A stretch of DNA of 64,000 nt from DAMCZI01 sp032095175 (lineage in GTDB: Bacteria > Bacillota > Clostridia > Clostridiales > Caloramatoraceae), in contig DAMCZI010000005.1 of the NCBI GenBank assembly GCA_032095175.1, positions 86,759-150,758 of the forward strand, read 5' to 3'. A program made the translations under genes and the position numbers. Every line of letters begins with the position of its first letter. Position 1 is the first letter of the stretch. The notes beneath the pieces were generated by a model. That model saw nothing but the letters and a program-made list of their open reading frames with translations, did not search any database and had not been told where the DNA came from. Shown here in pieces: positions 16,491-27,013 of the stretch.

Positions 16491-16523
16491 TAAAAACCAT
16501 TGGTGTTTATCCAATGGTTTTTA
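16491..16523 (-). terminator. Intrinsic terminator after the TPPII-like protease
   Basis: TAAAAACCATTGG and CCAATGGTTTTTA form a 13-bp stem with T-runs on both strands. It sits 20 bases after the protease stop. Confidence 0.8.
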
Positions 16524-16543
16524 CTAAATTATACTTGAATTTA

Positions 16544-19500
16544 TTATTCAACTAGTTTTTCTATAATAGGACACAATGGCTTTCCGGTGTTCAAACTATC
16601 CCATACAAAACATTTTATTATGTATTTTCCTGTGTTTGGAATAGAAATCATTCCTTTTAAATCAGCTGTTGATAACCCTTTCATTCCATGTGATATGGAG
16701 TTATATTTAATTAGTTTATTTGTTTCCTTATCATATAATGCCATTAATAGCATTACGTTTTTATTTGTATATTCTTTATTTTCCACATTAATTGTAATGG
16801 ATGCATTCTTACCAAGTTCAAGGTTTTCCATATTTTTTACCACTTTAACATCTATTGGATTATAATTCTTTGCTATAACATTCTCTTCTATTTTTGCTAT
16901 CCCTAAAACTTGTCCTTTATTATCCCTTGCAATTATATTGCCCTCATACATTCCTGGTATATCTGGCAGCTTAATTTTCAAATCCAATTTATTGGCATCT
17001 TTGTTAAGCTTTCTAACTGGATTATCGATTTCTATTCCCTTCATCAAATTAGAATAGTTAACAACTTGAACTATTAAGTCATAGTTTGTAATAGGTGCTG
17101 TACTAAAAGCATTTATCTCTAGCTTATATTGTCCTGCTGGAAGATTCTTTATTTCAATGTCTTCATCACTTCCCGAATTTCCAGAACTTGCAACTTCAAT
17201 TTTTCTGCCATTTACAACCTTATAGAATGCAAGGTCAATATCGTCGCTATCATTAGTTATATTCCTAGTTTTAATTCTAAATATTGCATTTGGATCTTCC
17301 TCAGTGATATTGAAATCGACATAATCCAACTGCTTATTCATTATAGGTCTTGCCTTTTCAACCTTAAGATTCGTCTGTTCACTATATACTCCAGGTGCTT
17401 CAAAGGTAACATCAGTGTTTTTGTCATCAGTTAAGTTCAATACACTTATTTGTGCATTGCTGCTCTCACCAGTTTTTCCTTCATAAACCAGAACATTTGG
17501 ATCAAAGGATATTCCCTTTAAAGAAGCGGTGATCCTGTGCTTGCCTGTAGCATTAATCTCAGTTTCTCCATCTGGTAATCCATATCTTGATGACAGCATG
17601 TCAATTTCCCAAGCTCCAGGCATTGGATCCTTAAGCACAACCACCTGTACTGGATAATCCTCTGCAAGCCTTATTATATTGCTTCCCATATATGTATATT
17701 CCTGATGGCAAATTCCTGTAGGATCATAGAATGTTGGTATAAGCATACTCTCATCACTGTCATCTGTTCTCTCAAGCTTTATTTCAACCCTTTTAGCTCC
17801 TTCAGGTATCCTTACAAAGTGTCTTACAACATCCTCAACTTTAAACTGCCTAGGTTCATCTTCATAAACAACAGGATTATTTAAGCTCAAATCCATATAG
17901 TTTACTATTGTTACAGGTATTATACCTTCCTTTAATGGTGTGGATGGGTCTTCCATTCTGATTATTGCTGAGTTCACACCTTGTTCAAGCTTAGTTTTAT
18001 CAATACTTACCTTTATACTTTTAGTTTCCCCTGGCTGAAGACTTAAATTGCTCTCAGATAATGTAAACCAATCTGTTTTATAGCTATATGCATCCTTAGA
18101 AAGCTTAACAGTAACTGGTAAACTCTTTGTATTTGTTACGTTAACCTTTACTTCCTCCGGTATATTACCACATCTCACATTTAATCCCTGTGGGTAGTAA
18201 TCAAGCATCTCAGTATATTCTACCTCTGATTTTAATTCTATTTCACTTATATCTATATATGAATCACTTATTTTTAAATCCTCATTTGAAAGGTTTCTAT
18301 TTTTAAGACTATTTAGATACTCATAAGCGCCTATTGGGTTTATCATTCCTCCACCAATTTCAATTGGCTTATACATGCTTCCATTTATAGTTTTATCTCC
18401 TGTTTCAAAAATTGCTTCTTTAACTACAAGTGGATGGAATGGTAAATCCTCTTCATTTATTGCCTGCTTTAATGAAGCAACAATTCCAGCCATGTATGGA
18501 CTTGCTTGGCTTGTTCCCTGCATAAGTCCATGCCCTACAGTAGGCTTAATATCTCCCCTTATCTTAGCATCAGAGCCTGTATACCACATTGGATATGCAG
18601 AAATCATACTTCCTGGACAAATTGTATTTGGCTTTAATCTTCCATCATCAGTAGGTCCTACACTTGAAAAATCCCATTTACAATTTTCTACCTGAGGATA
18701 TTCATAGTTTAACCATGCAGCATTGTATGCACCAACAGTTATTGCCCATTCTGTCGTAGAAGGTGCCCCAACTGTGTTTATTCCAGGTCCATCATTTCCT
18801 GCTGAAAGACAGAAAACAATACCATATTTCTTACTTAGCATATTTAAAAATATTGATTCAGGGTCCTGATCATTTAATGCAGGTAAATGTCCAAGGCTCA
18901 TGTTAATAACATCTACCCCCTTCTCAGCCACATATTCACAGGCTGATAGATATGTAGCTGAACCTGTTGAACCATGACTTTGAAATACTCTACATGCCAT
19001 AACTTGGGCTCCTGGCGCTGAACCCTTTAATGTACCATCGCTAGTTGTATTATTATATTTATCCTTTGCATCCTTATCCACAAAGGAAAATTCCTGATAA
19101 CCATTACCAGTGGCATCTGCTGCAACGTGAGTTCCATGACCATTACCATCATATGCAAAATTTACTAACCACTGCTCACTTCCATCATTTTTATCAAAGC
19201 TTGTAACCTCTGATATAACAAAATTGAATGAAGTTCCTTGATAATTACTTCCAGTTTTAAAGTCTTTAAAATGATTAACAAGCTTATCATAGGAAGCTTT
19301 ATATTCATCCCTAACTACTGGTTGTCCATTTTTATCAAGTACCAATTTATTATCCTTCAATTCAAAAATTGGTATATCTACAATATCCTTTACAGCCTCG
19401 TTGTATATTTCCATCTGCTTATCATTTGAAAAATCGTTGTTCATATCAGTATCAACATAAATTTCATCATTTGCCTTATTGTTATCTCTATAGTTTACAA

Positions 19501-20335
19501 CAAGAACAGGAATTTTATCACCATTCTTACCTGATTTACCATTGTTATTAACATCATGATATTCTATTGTTGAAGACTCTTTAAGGTAAACCTTTGATTC
19601 TTCAAAAAAACCAATTAAAATGTTTTCTCCTGTACAATCCTTAGGCAGCTTTATTTCCTTACCATTTATGGTTACTGAATTACCTGTAACTCTGTACTCT
19701 TTTAGTAGTACATCGCCTTCACCTAATTCTCCTGCTGCCTTCCAAAAGTCATTATAGCTAGCAATTTTTATTTTTCCATCGCTTGTTGCTGTAAGCATTT
19801 CATGTGCTGGTTCAACACCTGAGTCTATTATTGCAACCTTTGTATCTCTTCCATCATATCCTTTTTTCCACAGCTCAGCTATGCCTGAAACTCCGTGAGC
19901 ATACTCAAGATTTGGATTATCTATTGGAACATAATTTAGGTCAGCATTCCCAATTCCATTAACTGGTTTAGGCAGCGTGATTTTTCTGTTCTTTCCTGCT
20001 GCCTTTATTCCACCTATGTTTGATATATTTAATGCTCTGTTCATAGGTATTTTAATTAAAAATACGCTTGTGCTCATTCTATTAATTGAATTTGCACCTA
20101 CTGATTTTAGCTCCTTTGTTACATCTCTTCCGTCTGTTATTAATAATATTTCCATTGCATCATCTACTACAGGTGACTCTTTTTGTGTTTCTTCAATGAC
20201 CTTGTTTATCTGCTCTTGAATAATTACCTTTTGTGACTTTGGGCGTTTTTTTATATCCTTATTAGTTGAAGCATAGGCTGTTGAAGTTACGACCATAGCC
20301 AATGCTAAAACCATTGAAATAATTTTTCTTTTCAA
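16544..20335 (-). CDS. Secreted tripeptidyl-peptidase-II-like subtilisin-family protease
   Basis: A 1263-residue S8 protease with a signal peptide (MKRKIISMVLALAMVVTSTAYAS). The catalytic residues are Asp171 in VAIIDSGVE, His400 in NGHGTHVA and Ser609 in QGTSQASP, with oxyanion Asn514 in SAGNDGPG. The Asp-His distance of 229 residues, against 32 in subtilisin, is the hallmark of tripeptidyl peptidase II, whose insert follows a similar TSDGKIKI segment. The C-terminal half also resembles TPPII (LQPGETKSIKVSIDKTKLEQG). The last 95 residues form a domain shared with the neighbouring X2-repeat protein (GKYIIKCFVWDSL). Start is TTG with GGGGGG upstream. It is likely cell-surface or extracellular; most characterised TPPII proteins are cytosolic. 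Confidence 0.85.
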   Translation of the reverse strand: MKRKIISMVLALAMVVTSTAYASTNKDIKKRPKSQKVIIQEQINKVIEETQKESPVVDDAMEILLITDGRDVTKELKSVGANSINRMSTSVFLIKIPMNRALNISNIGGIKAAGKNRKITLPKPVNGIGNADLNYVPIDNPNLEYAHGVSGIAELWKKGYDGRDTKVAIIDSGVEPAHEMLTATSDGKIKIASYNDFWKAAGELGEGDVLLKEYRVTGNSVTINGKEIKLPKDCTGENILIGFFEESKVYLKESSTIEYHDVNNNGKSGKNGDKIPVLVVNYRDNNKANDEIYVDTDMNNDFSNDKQMEIYNEAVKDIVDIPIFELKDNKLVLDKNGQPVVRDEYKASYDKLVNHFKDFKTGSNYQGTSFNFVISEVTSFDKNDGSEQWLVNFAYDGNGHGTHVAADATGNGYQEFSFVDKDAKDKYNNTTSDGTLKGSAPGAQVMACRVFQSHGSTGSATYLSACEYVAEKGVDVINMSLGHLPALNDQDPESIFLNMLSKKYGIVFCLSAGNDGPGINTVGAPSTTEWAITVGAYNAAWLNYEYPQVENCKWDFSSVGPTDDGRLKPNTICPGSMISAYPMWYTGSDAKIRGDIKPTVGHGLMQGTSQASPYMAGIVASLKQAINEEDLPFHPLVVKEAIFETGDKTINGSMYKPIEIGGGMINPIGAYEYLNSLKNRNLSNEDLKISDSYIDISEIELKSEVEYTEMLDYYPQGLNVRCGNIPEEVKVNVTNTKSLPVTVKLSKDAYSYKTDWFTLSESNLSLQPGETKSIKVSIDKTKLEQGVNSAIIRMEDPSTPLKEGIIPVTIVNYMDLSLNNPVVYEDEPRQFKVEDVVRHFVRIPEGAKRVEIKLERTDDSDESMLIPTFYDPTGICHQEYTYMGSNIIRLAEDYPVQVVVLKDPMPGAWEIDMLSSRYGLPDGETEINATGKHRITASLKGISFDPNVLVYEGKTGESSNAQISVLNLTDDKNTDVTFEAPGVYSEQTNLKVEKARPIMNKQLDYVDFNITEEDPNAIFRIKTRNITNDSDDIDLAFYKVVNGRKIEVASSGNSGSDEDIEIKNLPAGQYKLEINAFSTAPITNYDLIVQVVNYSNLMKGIEIDNPVRKLNKDANKLDLKIKLPDIPGMYEGNIIARDNKGQVLGIAKIEENVIAKNYNPIDVKVVKNMENLELGKNASITINVENKEYTNKNVMLLMALYDKETNKLIKYNSISHGMKGLSTADLKGMISIPNTGKYIIKCFVWDSLNTGKPLCPIIEKLVE

Positions 20336-20400
20336 AGTTTGTCCCCCCTGTATATGATTTCTTATTATATTTTAAAATACTTATCTTCAATGCCTCAATT

Positions 20401-20468
20401 ATAGGTTATAAAACAGCTGTAACAAATCAAAATTTAATTAAAGTAATCTATTACAGCCTATAACCTAT
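20401..20468 (-). terminator. Hairpin between the X2 protein and protease genes
   Basis: ATAGGTTATA and TATAACCTAT, with inner CTGTAA/TTACAG, form a long interrupted stem 20 bases after the X2 protein stop. No T-run follows, so it may only attenuate read-through into the protease gene. Confidence 0.45.
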
Positions 20469-20487
20469 GTATTATATGCTAATAATG

Positions 20488-23400
20488 TTATTTAACAGCT
20501 ATTTCAATTATCTCACTTTGTGGCTTCATTTCTTCTACATTATCACATACAAAACATTTAATTGTGTATTTACCTTCTTCAGGCATTGACAACCTTTGAG
20601 CTATTTCAATATTTTCATAGGATTTCATTTCCTGCACCAATGCAGTATAATCTACAAGCTTGTCCTCACTATCATAAAGACCAACTATAAATGTAACCAT
20701 TTCGCTGTCCTTTGAACAATTATTAATGTTGAATACTAATTTTGCATCATATCCTAGTCTTATTGAAGTAGAATCAAAGTTAGGTCTAATAATAAATTTA
20801 TTTGATGCTAGAACATTTACTGTTAATACGCATTCTTTATCTCCAGTAAACTTTAATATTAATTTACAGAAGCCTTCCTCCAATGTACTTAAGAATTCTT
20901 TCTTTAATACTATTTCTCCATCACTAATCACATAGTCTGTTCCTTGAACTAAAACTTTTCCGCCATATTCAATTGAACTTAACTCATACCCATTGCTTTC
21001 AAGTCCAACTACAAAATCCTCAGGATTTTCCTTATAGAAGTTGATTAGTGTATGGCTTAGCTCTGGAAGTTTATCCATTACATTGATAACAAGCTTTGCA
21101 TCCTGTCCTTCGCTGAAATGGAAATATAATTTCGTCTCCCCTATTGCTAGCTTCTCTATATATTCCTTTTTAAGGGTTACGACATTACCTTCTAATGTAT
21201 AATCCTTACCCTCCACAAGTTTAGCGCTACCATCATTTATTTCCTTAAACTCGTTCTCATTTAATTGTATTTCTACTGTACAATCTTCAATATTTTTTCT
21301 ATCAACTTCAATAATACGTGGATTTATCATTGAATTTTTTATTTCTTTTTCTGATATTTCAACTTTTATTTCTGCAGTAGTACCTCTATCAAAATAGAAG
21401 CATAGGTTCCTAATTCCATTAGGCAAGCTGTTGAAATATTCCTTTTTAATTAACACTCCAGTTGCAGTAGTTTCATAATCCTTACCAACAACAAGTGTAT
21501 AATCACCATCTTTTATTGATAAAAGTTTATTTCCATTGTAATATATACCCACTGTTAAATCCTGTGGTGTTTTCTTGTAAAATTTTAACATACTTAGATC
21601 TACAATTGAATTTTCCACATTACCTGATACAGTAATAACTATTTCATGTTCTTTAGGGCCATATGCATCATCATCAAATTTTAATTCAAAATAGTTTTCA
21701 CCATTTTCAAGCTTATTTAGGTATTCTTTTTTAAACACTAGCTTAGCGCTATTAAAGCTGTAATCCTTTCCAAGTATTAATGTATAATCATTGTTTAATA
21801 TTTCTAATATTCCATTTCCATTTGCCTTTATATCCAGCTCTACATCTGATGGATTTTCCTTATCAAATTCAGCTATATTTGTAATTAGCTCTGAAGGAAT
21901 TGTTTCTACAGTTATAGATAAATCATCATCCATGCCATGGCTAAAATGGAATACTAATTTTGGATATCCTAACGGTAGTGTGTTTAAAAATTTTTGTTTT
22001 AACAAAATTTTATCATCTTTTAATGTATAGTCTTCACCTTCTATTAGCATATAACCTGTATCACGAGTCTTAATGTATTCAAGTGTATTTCCATTATAGC
22101 TAACAGTTAATTCAATATCCTTAGGTTCATTCCTTTTGTATTTAACACCATAATTTGTTATTAATGAGCTCCTTAGCATTTTCACCTTAAGCTCAGCTGT
22201 TTTATTGTTACTAAACATGAATATTATAGTTGTTTCACTTCCAAAAGTTCTTGTTTTTAAATACTCCTTTTTAATTGTTACTTCATTACCTGAAATAACA
22301 TAATCTTCTCCTGGCTTTAAATCCAATACAACCTTTAGTTTCAAAAGAGTATTCCCATTAGGATTCATTGTTACAACTATATCCTTTGGATCACCTTCAT
22401 CAAACTCTGCAGTGCTAGGTGTTATTGTTGGATCATTTATTACAATTGAGCTGTCCTTAATAGTTAATTCTAGCTTTGCATTGTTCCCTTGATTAAATAT
22501 AAATGTCAGATTTAAACTACCCACTGCCTTTTCTTTTATATAATCACTCTTAATAGTTACCCTGTCTCCTGATATTGAATAATCCTTGTCTAATTGTAAT
22601 CCTTCTTTTACATTTTTTATCCCTGTAAGGCTGTTTCCATTAAGGCTCATGCTAACTTCAATGTCCTTTGGATTTGCCTTATCAAATTCTGCTTTTGTTG
22701 GAGTTATTGTTGAGTCTATTATTATTACAGAGTCATCCTTTATTGTAATTAATAGTTCAGCATCATTGCCCTTGTCAAATTTAAAGGATAACTTTAGAGT
22801 TCCCTCTGATATTTGGCCTAAATAATCACTCTTAATAGTTACCTTATCCTTATCAACAGAATAATCTGTCCCTGAGGCTAACTCATCCTCTCCATTTTTT
22901 ATACCCATAAAGCTGTTTCCATTAAGGCTCATGGCAACCTCAATATCCTTTGGGTTTGTTTTATCAAATTCTGCTTTTGATGGAGTAATTGTTGAGTCTA
23001 TTGTTACCTCTTCTCCTTCTGTTATTATAACTGCAAGTGTTGCAGGATTTCCCTTATCAAACACAAAGGTTAAATCAAATTTTCCTATTTCCTTTTCCTT
23101 TAGGTAATCCTCACTTATAGTTACTACATTTTCTGACACACTGTAATCAGTGTCCATTTCTAAAGCCTTTTCTCCCTCTTTTATATCCACAAGATTGTTA
23201 CCATTTAGGTTCATCTCTATTTGTGTTGCACTTGGAGTTGTTTTACTAAACACTATTGAATTTGGAGATAGTGTTGAATTTAATACTGGTGTATCTCCCT
23301 GGATTTTAAAATAGTAATCTCCTTTTACATCATAATTCAATCCATTTCCCGCTAAATCTTCTATATTATACTTTGATATTTTTATATGATATTCTTTGTT

Positions 23401-24234
23401 GTTTTTGTAATTATCCCCACTAAGAAAGAACTTTATATTCTCTTCATTAGCATTAAAATCGCTTGCTTCTAAATTAATAGCTTTATATTGTCCGTCATCT
23501 TGTTTTTCTTCAAATAATATATTTCTCGAAAAATCATACTCATCATCTATTTTATAATTGAAAATGCGCATACTCTCACTAAATTTAAACTCTATTACAT
23601 TTTCTTTTTCTAAAACAGTAGGGTCATCAGCTTCTGTGCTTATACTTGTTTCACCTGACATAATAGTACAGCCTGGCTTCTCAGTATCAAAATTAAATGG
23701 CAATAATAGTGCCTTTCCACCTTCTGCCAATTTACCATCAAAAACCACCTTAGGTACAAAGTTTTTATCATTTGATTTTATTTGATCAGTTAATACTAAA
23801 TAATAAGGATTATTGTCTTGTGATACATCGTAGCTGCTAACATCTATATCTATTGATTTTGTTTCACTATTGTATGTTGCAGAAAACCCATCAACATTTT
23901 TTCCACTATTATCAATAGCTTTTATAATCGTAGCATCATCTAAGAGTTTATCTTTATAATCACAATTCAGCTCTTCATTAAATACTAATTTAATTGCTGG
24001 GTACTTATTAGAACTTGTTATTACAGTGCTAGTATCTATTTCTGCATCATTCTCTATGTTAACTTCATTATCACTATTTATTTCTTCAGTATCCAATGTG
24101 GAATTTGCATAAATTATCTTCTCTAACTCTAATCCCGTATCTTCATTAGCATGCACAGTACCCATAGGATAAATGCATATAACACCCAATGTCATAACAA
24201 ATGTCAAAATTAGTGATGTTATTTTTTTAAACAT
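20488..24234 (-). CDS. Secreted surface protein with nine X2 (CBM_X2-type) repeats
   Basis: A 1248-residue exported protein (signal peptide MFKKITSLILTFVMTLGV). Residues about 70-320 look like SbsA-type Ig domains (LVFNEELN, IEFKFSESM). From about 320 to 1150 there are nine modules of about 92 residues with the pattern FDK-NP-DIEV-MSLNGN-L-GIK, then DY-ISG-VTIKKEYL and LTF-FN-GN-A-L-ITI. This is the X2 Ig-like module known from cellulosomal scaffoldins and cell-wall enzymes. The last 95 residues match the C-terminal domain of the adjacent TPPII-like protease. No cohesin, dockerin, catalytic or LPXTG element is seen. It is probably a cell-surface or wall-binding structural protein. A GGGGAGG site precedes the ATG. 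Confidence 0.85.
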   Translation of the reverse strand: MFKKITSLILTFVMTLGVICIYPMGTVHANEDTGLELEKIIYANSTLDTEEINSDNEVNIENDAEIDTSTVITSSNKYPAIKLVFNEELNCDYKDKLLDDATIIKAIDNSGKNVDGFSATYNSETKSIDIDVSSYDVSQDNNPYYLVLTDQIKSNDKNFVPKVVFDGKLAEGGKALLLPFNFDTEKPGCTIMSGETSISTEADDPTVLEKENVIEFKFSESMRIFNYKIDDEYDFSRNILFEEKQDDGQYKAINLEASDFNANEENIKFFLSGDNYKNNKEYHIKISKYNIEDLAGNGLNYDVKGDYYFKIQGDTPVLNSTLSPNSIVFSKTTPSATQIEMNLNGNNLVDIKEGEKALEMDTDYSVSENVVTISEDYLKEKEIGKFDLTFVFDKGNPATLAVIITEGEEVTIDSTITPSKAEFDKTNPKDIEVAMSLNGNSFMGIKNGEDELASGTDYSVDKDKVTIKSDYLGQISEGTLKLSFKFDKGNDAELLITIKDDSVIIIDSTITPTKAEFDKANPKDIEVSMSLNGNSLTGIKNVKEGLQLDKDYSISGDRVTIKSDYIKEKAVGSLNLTFIFNQGNNAKLELTIKDSSIVINDPTITPSTAEFDEGDPKDIVVTMNPNGNTLLKLKVVLDLKPGEDYVISGNEVTIKKEYLKTRTFGSETTIIFMFSNNKTAELKVKMLRSSLITNYGVKYKRNEPKDIELTVSYNGNTLEYIKTRDTGYMLIEGEDYTLKDDKILLKQKFLNTLPLGYPKLVFHFSHGMDDDLSITVETIPSELITNIAEFDKENPSDVELDIKANGNGILEILNNDYTLILGKDYSFNSAKLVFKKEYLNKLENGENYFELKFDDDAYGPKEHEIVITVSGNVENSIVDLSMLKFYKKTPQDLTVGIYYNGNKLLSIKDGDYTLVVGKDYETTATGVLIKKEYFNSLPNGIRNLCFYFDRGTTAEIKVEISEKEIKNSMINPRIIEVDRKNIEDCTVEIQLNENEFKEINDGSAKLVEGKDYTLEGNVVTLKKEYIEKLAIGETKLYFHFSEGQDAKLVINVMDKLPELSHTLINFYKENPEDFVVGLESNGYELSSIEYGGKVLVQGTDYVISDGEIVLKKEFLSTLEEGFCKLILKFTGDKECVLTVNVLASNKFIIRPNFDSTSIRLGYDAKLVFNINNCSKDSEMVTFIVGLYDSEDKLVDYTALVQEMKSYENIEIAQRLSMPEEGKYTIKCFVCDNVEEMKPQSEIIEIAVK

Positions 24235-24369
24235 TAGTTAATCCTCCCCATTTTTATAGAATCGTATCCTTAGCAATCAAAAAGGTCTCTATATCCCGAG
24301 CAACCTAATAATATTTTGCTATATTAAATAAATGTATTAAGGAGTTATATAGCTATAACAAATTTTACT

Positions 24370-26217
24370 CTATTTTATAACAAATAAAATTTCTTTAGCC
24401 CCTTCTTCAACTGATGTAATTACAGCCCTATATTCTCCATCATTAAGTATTGATTCAAATACTGCTGGGATTCCATCCTTAAGTTCCATCTGGTCGACAT
24501 ATTTTAAATTATTATTTTCATCATATATACAAATTGTAGCCTCATCATCTACACTATTTTTAATAGTAATTGTAATCTTATTATCCTTAACTTTATACTC
24601 ACAGCCTAAACTACTTGTATCAGCTGCCTTAACTGTGATATTAGCTGTTGCTTTATGACCGCCATCTTCAGTTATTGCTGTAATTACAGCTGTACCTTCC
24701 TTAAGTGCTGTAAGTAATCCATCCTCTACCCTTACTACTTCAGGATCACTTGAAGTCCAAAATACTTCTTTGTTAGATGCATTAGCTGGTTCAATAGTAA
24801 CCTTTAATCTAAACTCATCACCTATTCTTAATTCCTTTATATTTACACTAAGCTTTACACCAGTTACACTAACTCTAGCTGGAGGCTGCGGTGGAGTGTA
24901 AGTACCACCTCCATTGTTGTGGTTTCCTGTGTTGGTATTGTCATTTGTGTTGGTATTGGTATCGATTTTAATATTGTTCTTACCTTCACCTATAACCTTA
25001 ACAGTGTAATTTTTATTCTCTACTTTATTTACTTTTGATGTCTTCTGAGTATTAATTTCCACATTTGCATTTACTCTCATAGTTTCAATTGCTGTATTTC
25101 CACCTAAATCAAGCTTTCCTTCTTTATTAACTGATACTTCTTTAAAACTTCCTTCAAGCTTAACACATTCATTCATATTTTCTAGTGATAGATCCAACTT
25201 TGAAACTTCTGAATCCTTATCCACACTTATACTAGCTGCATTTTTCACTAATATATTGTAAAATTTTCCCTTTAATGTCATATTTGCAATTCTGTCTTTT
25301 CTTCCTAATATTTCAACATTCCCAAAGGAACTATCCTTATTCTCAAGTGTCGCACTAGTATATACTATAGTTTTTTCAATGTTTGTATTTCCTGAAATTA
25401 TAATTAAAGCTTTGTTATTCTGTGACAATGTAAGTGTTTTGGATTGGACATTATTAAAATCTATAGAATTTTCAGCAGCCGCAATAAGTAAGTCAAATTT
25501 AAAATTATTGCTTTTTAGATTAGCACCTCTGATATTTTTTTCTCCTCCTGACATAACTTGAATATCTGCTGCAGTAACATTTTCTAGATATGCATTGGAA
25601 TCAATTCCTGAATCAATAATAATTTTACCCTTTACATTTGCATTTCTTAATTTTGCATTTCTTGCAATTATGTAAACATTCCCATCTATATTGATTTTAT
25701 TATTAACATCAGTTGATCCATAAATTTGATTTGTCTGGTCAATTACTAGACTATTTATTTTTTCATCTGCTACTTTTTCTTTAACTGTGAACTTTGATGT
25801 ATATGCATAACTTGTAAAGGTTTTAGCTCCATTGGGTTTTACATATAAAGCAAGATAATAATTACCCGGCTTTTGAGGATACAAAACATCAATTGTAAAA
25901 ATCGATTTACCTACACAAACTGGCTTATAGAAATATCCACTTCTATAATAGTCCTTGTATATTTCTTGCTCAACCTTTCCTGTATCGCAATTCCACAAAA
26001 ACGCTCTGTATTGAACAATTCCCGTATAATTAGGAGAATTAAATTTAACAATTACTCTATCTCCTGTATTATACTCAGGCTTGGGTTGGCTAACAATTAT
26101 TAATTTAGGATTTACCTTAGCTTGAAGCTTTGCCCTAGCTGGTACACTATTTAGCATCATAGACATACAAGTAAAGACTATAAGGAATACCCCAAGCCAC
26201 TTTTTAGCTTTAACCAT
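24370..26217 (-). CDS. Secreted beta-solenoid-like protein with Big_2 Ig domain
   Basis: A 615-residue exported protein with signal peptide (KAKKWLGVFLIVFTCMSMMLNS, cut near ARA). Residues 40-150 form an Ig-like domain. Residues 160-400 are short beta-strand turns (NVYIIARNAKLRNANVKGKI) like a right-handed beta-helix. A low-complexity Thr/Asn/Gly linker and PPQPP follow near residue 430. Residues 440-530 are a Big_2 domain (VTGVKLSVNIKEL, NKEVFWTSSDPEVVRVEDG, LKEGTAVITAITEDG). A final Ig-like stretch closes the protein. Start ATG 26217 is chosen because AGGGAG lies upstream. Probably surface adhesion or wall-associated; no enzyme motif. Confidence 0.75.
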   Translation of the reverse strand: MVKAKKWLGVFLIVFTCMSMMLNSVPARAKLQAKVNPKLIIVSQPKPEYNTGDRVIVKFNSPNYTGIVQYRAFLWNCDTGKVEQEIYKDYYRSGYFYKPVCVGKSIFTIDVLYPQKPGNYYLALYVKPNGAKTFTSYAYTSKFTVKEKVADEKINSLVIDQTNQIYGSTDVNNKINIDGNVYIIARNAKLRNANVKGKIIIDSGIDSNAYLENVTAADIQVMSGGEKNIRGANLKSNNFKFDLLIAAAENSIDFNNVQSKTLTLSQNNKALIIISGNTNIEKTIVYTSATLENKDSSFGNVEILGRKDRIANMTLKGKFYNILVKNAASISVDKDSEVSKLDLSLENMNECVKLEGSFKEVSVNKEGKLDLGGNTAIETMRVNANVEINTQKTSKVNKVENKNYTVKVIGEGKNNIKIDTNTNTNDNTNTGNHNNGGGTYTPPQPPARVSVTGVKLSVNIKELRIGDEFRLKVTIEPANASNKEVFWTSSDPEVVRVEDGLLTALKEGTAVITAITEDGGHKATANITVKAADTSSLGCEYKVKDNKITITIKNSVDDEATICIYDENNNLKYVDQMELKDGIPAVFESILNDGEYRAVITSVEEGAKEILFVIK

Positions 26218-27013
26218 ACCTACCACTCCCTCTAAACTCTCTAGTTTATTTCTATTTTAATCAAACCTATTTTGCTTAATATTTTATTCTACCTATAATT
26301 TTATTTTAAAACAGAATTCTTTTTAACTATGCACTACTTTTAATAATATACTTATATAAATATAATTTAAAATTCACCTCCATTATATGTGCTTAAGATC
26401 TAATATTATACAAAATAGGCTAATATAATATAAATTATGTGTTTCTTTACATATATATTTATATATCAAGTGGTAGTAATTTTCATCTACTATTTTTTTC
26501 TGTATTTCGTCATTTTTTTCTATTACATTTTAGTGAATAAGTTATTTTAACAAAATACTGTCGAGTTTTGGGCTTTCTTGTAATATGTTTTAGCAAGTTA
26601 CCAATTTATTATGGTAAAGTTTTAATTCGTAGATATATGGTATTCTTATTTGTTACGAATATTTTACATCTCCATCTTAAAAAATGCAGAAATATCATTT
26701 ATACTATCCCTATATCTTTTATTTTTTTACAAAGCATAATTATACATAACTTTAGCTATACTAATAGAATCAATATTTCTTAATCCCACACTATATCTCA
26801 CAACTACATTCACTTTATATTCCATATTTTTAATTATATAATCCCATTTATCCTATTAATTTTTGCATTCCCTTAAAATCTTTGTAACAAAAAAAAATCA
26901 TCCTGTACATTTTTATACAAGATGATTTAAAATAGAATCATTAATTTAATAGTATACATGCTCGCAGTCCTATATTTATAAAAATTACTATAATCACCTG
27001 CCTAAAACATCGA
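26218..27013. other. Long AT-rich intergenic region
   Basis: Nearly 800 bases without a convincing gene. It holds the terminator at 26889-26927 and the upstream region of the Big_2 protein. The 71-codon plus-strand frame at 26568 has no ribosome binding site. I see no repeat or structured RNA beyond the terminator. Confidence 0.5.
26889..26927 (-). terminator. Intrinsic terminator of the radical SAM operon
   Basis: On the minus strand AATCATCTTGTA pairs with TACAGGATGATT and is followed by at least seven T. It is nearly identical to the terminator at 8234-8264. Confidence 0.85.

Noticed and set aside
26568..26783. 71-codon plus-strand frame in the long intergenic region
   Set aside because: No ribosome binding site or promoter, and composition equals the surrounding AT-rich DNA.
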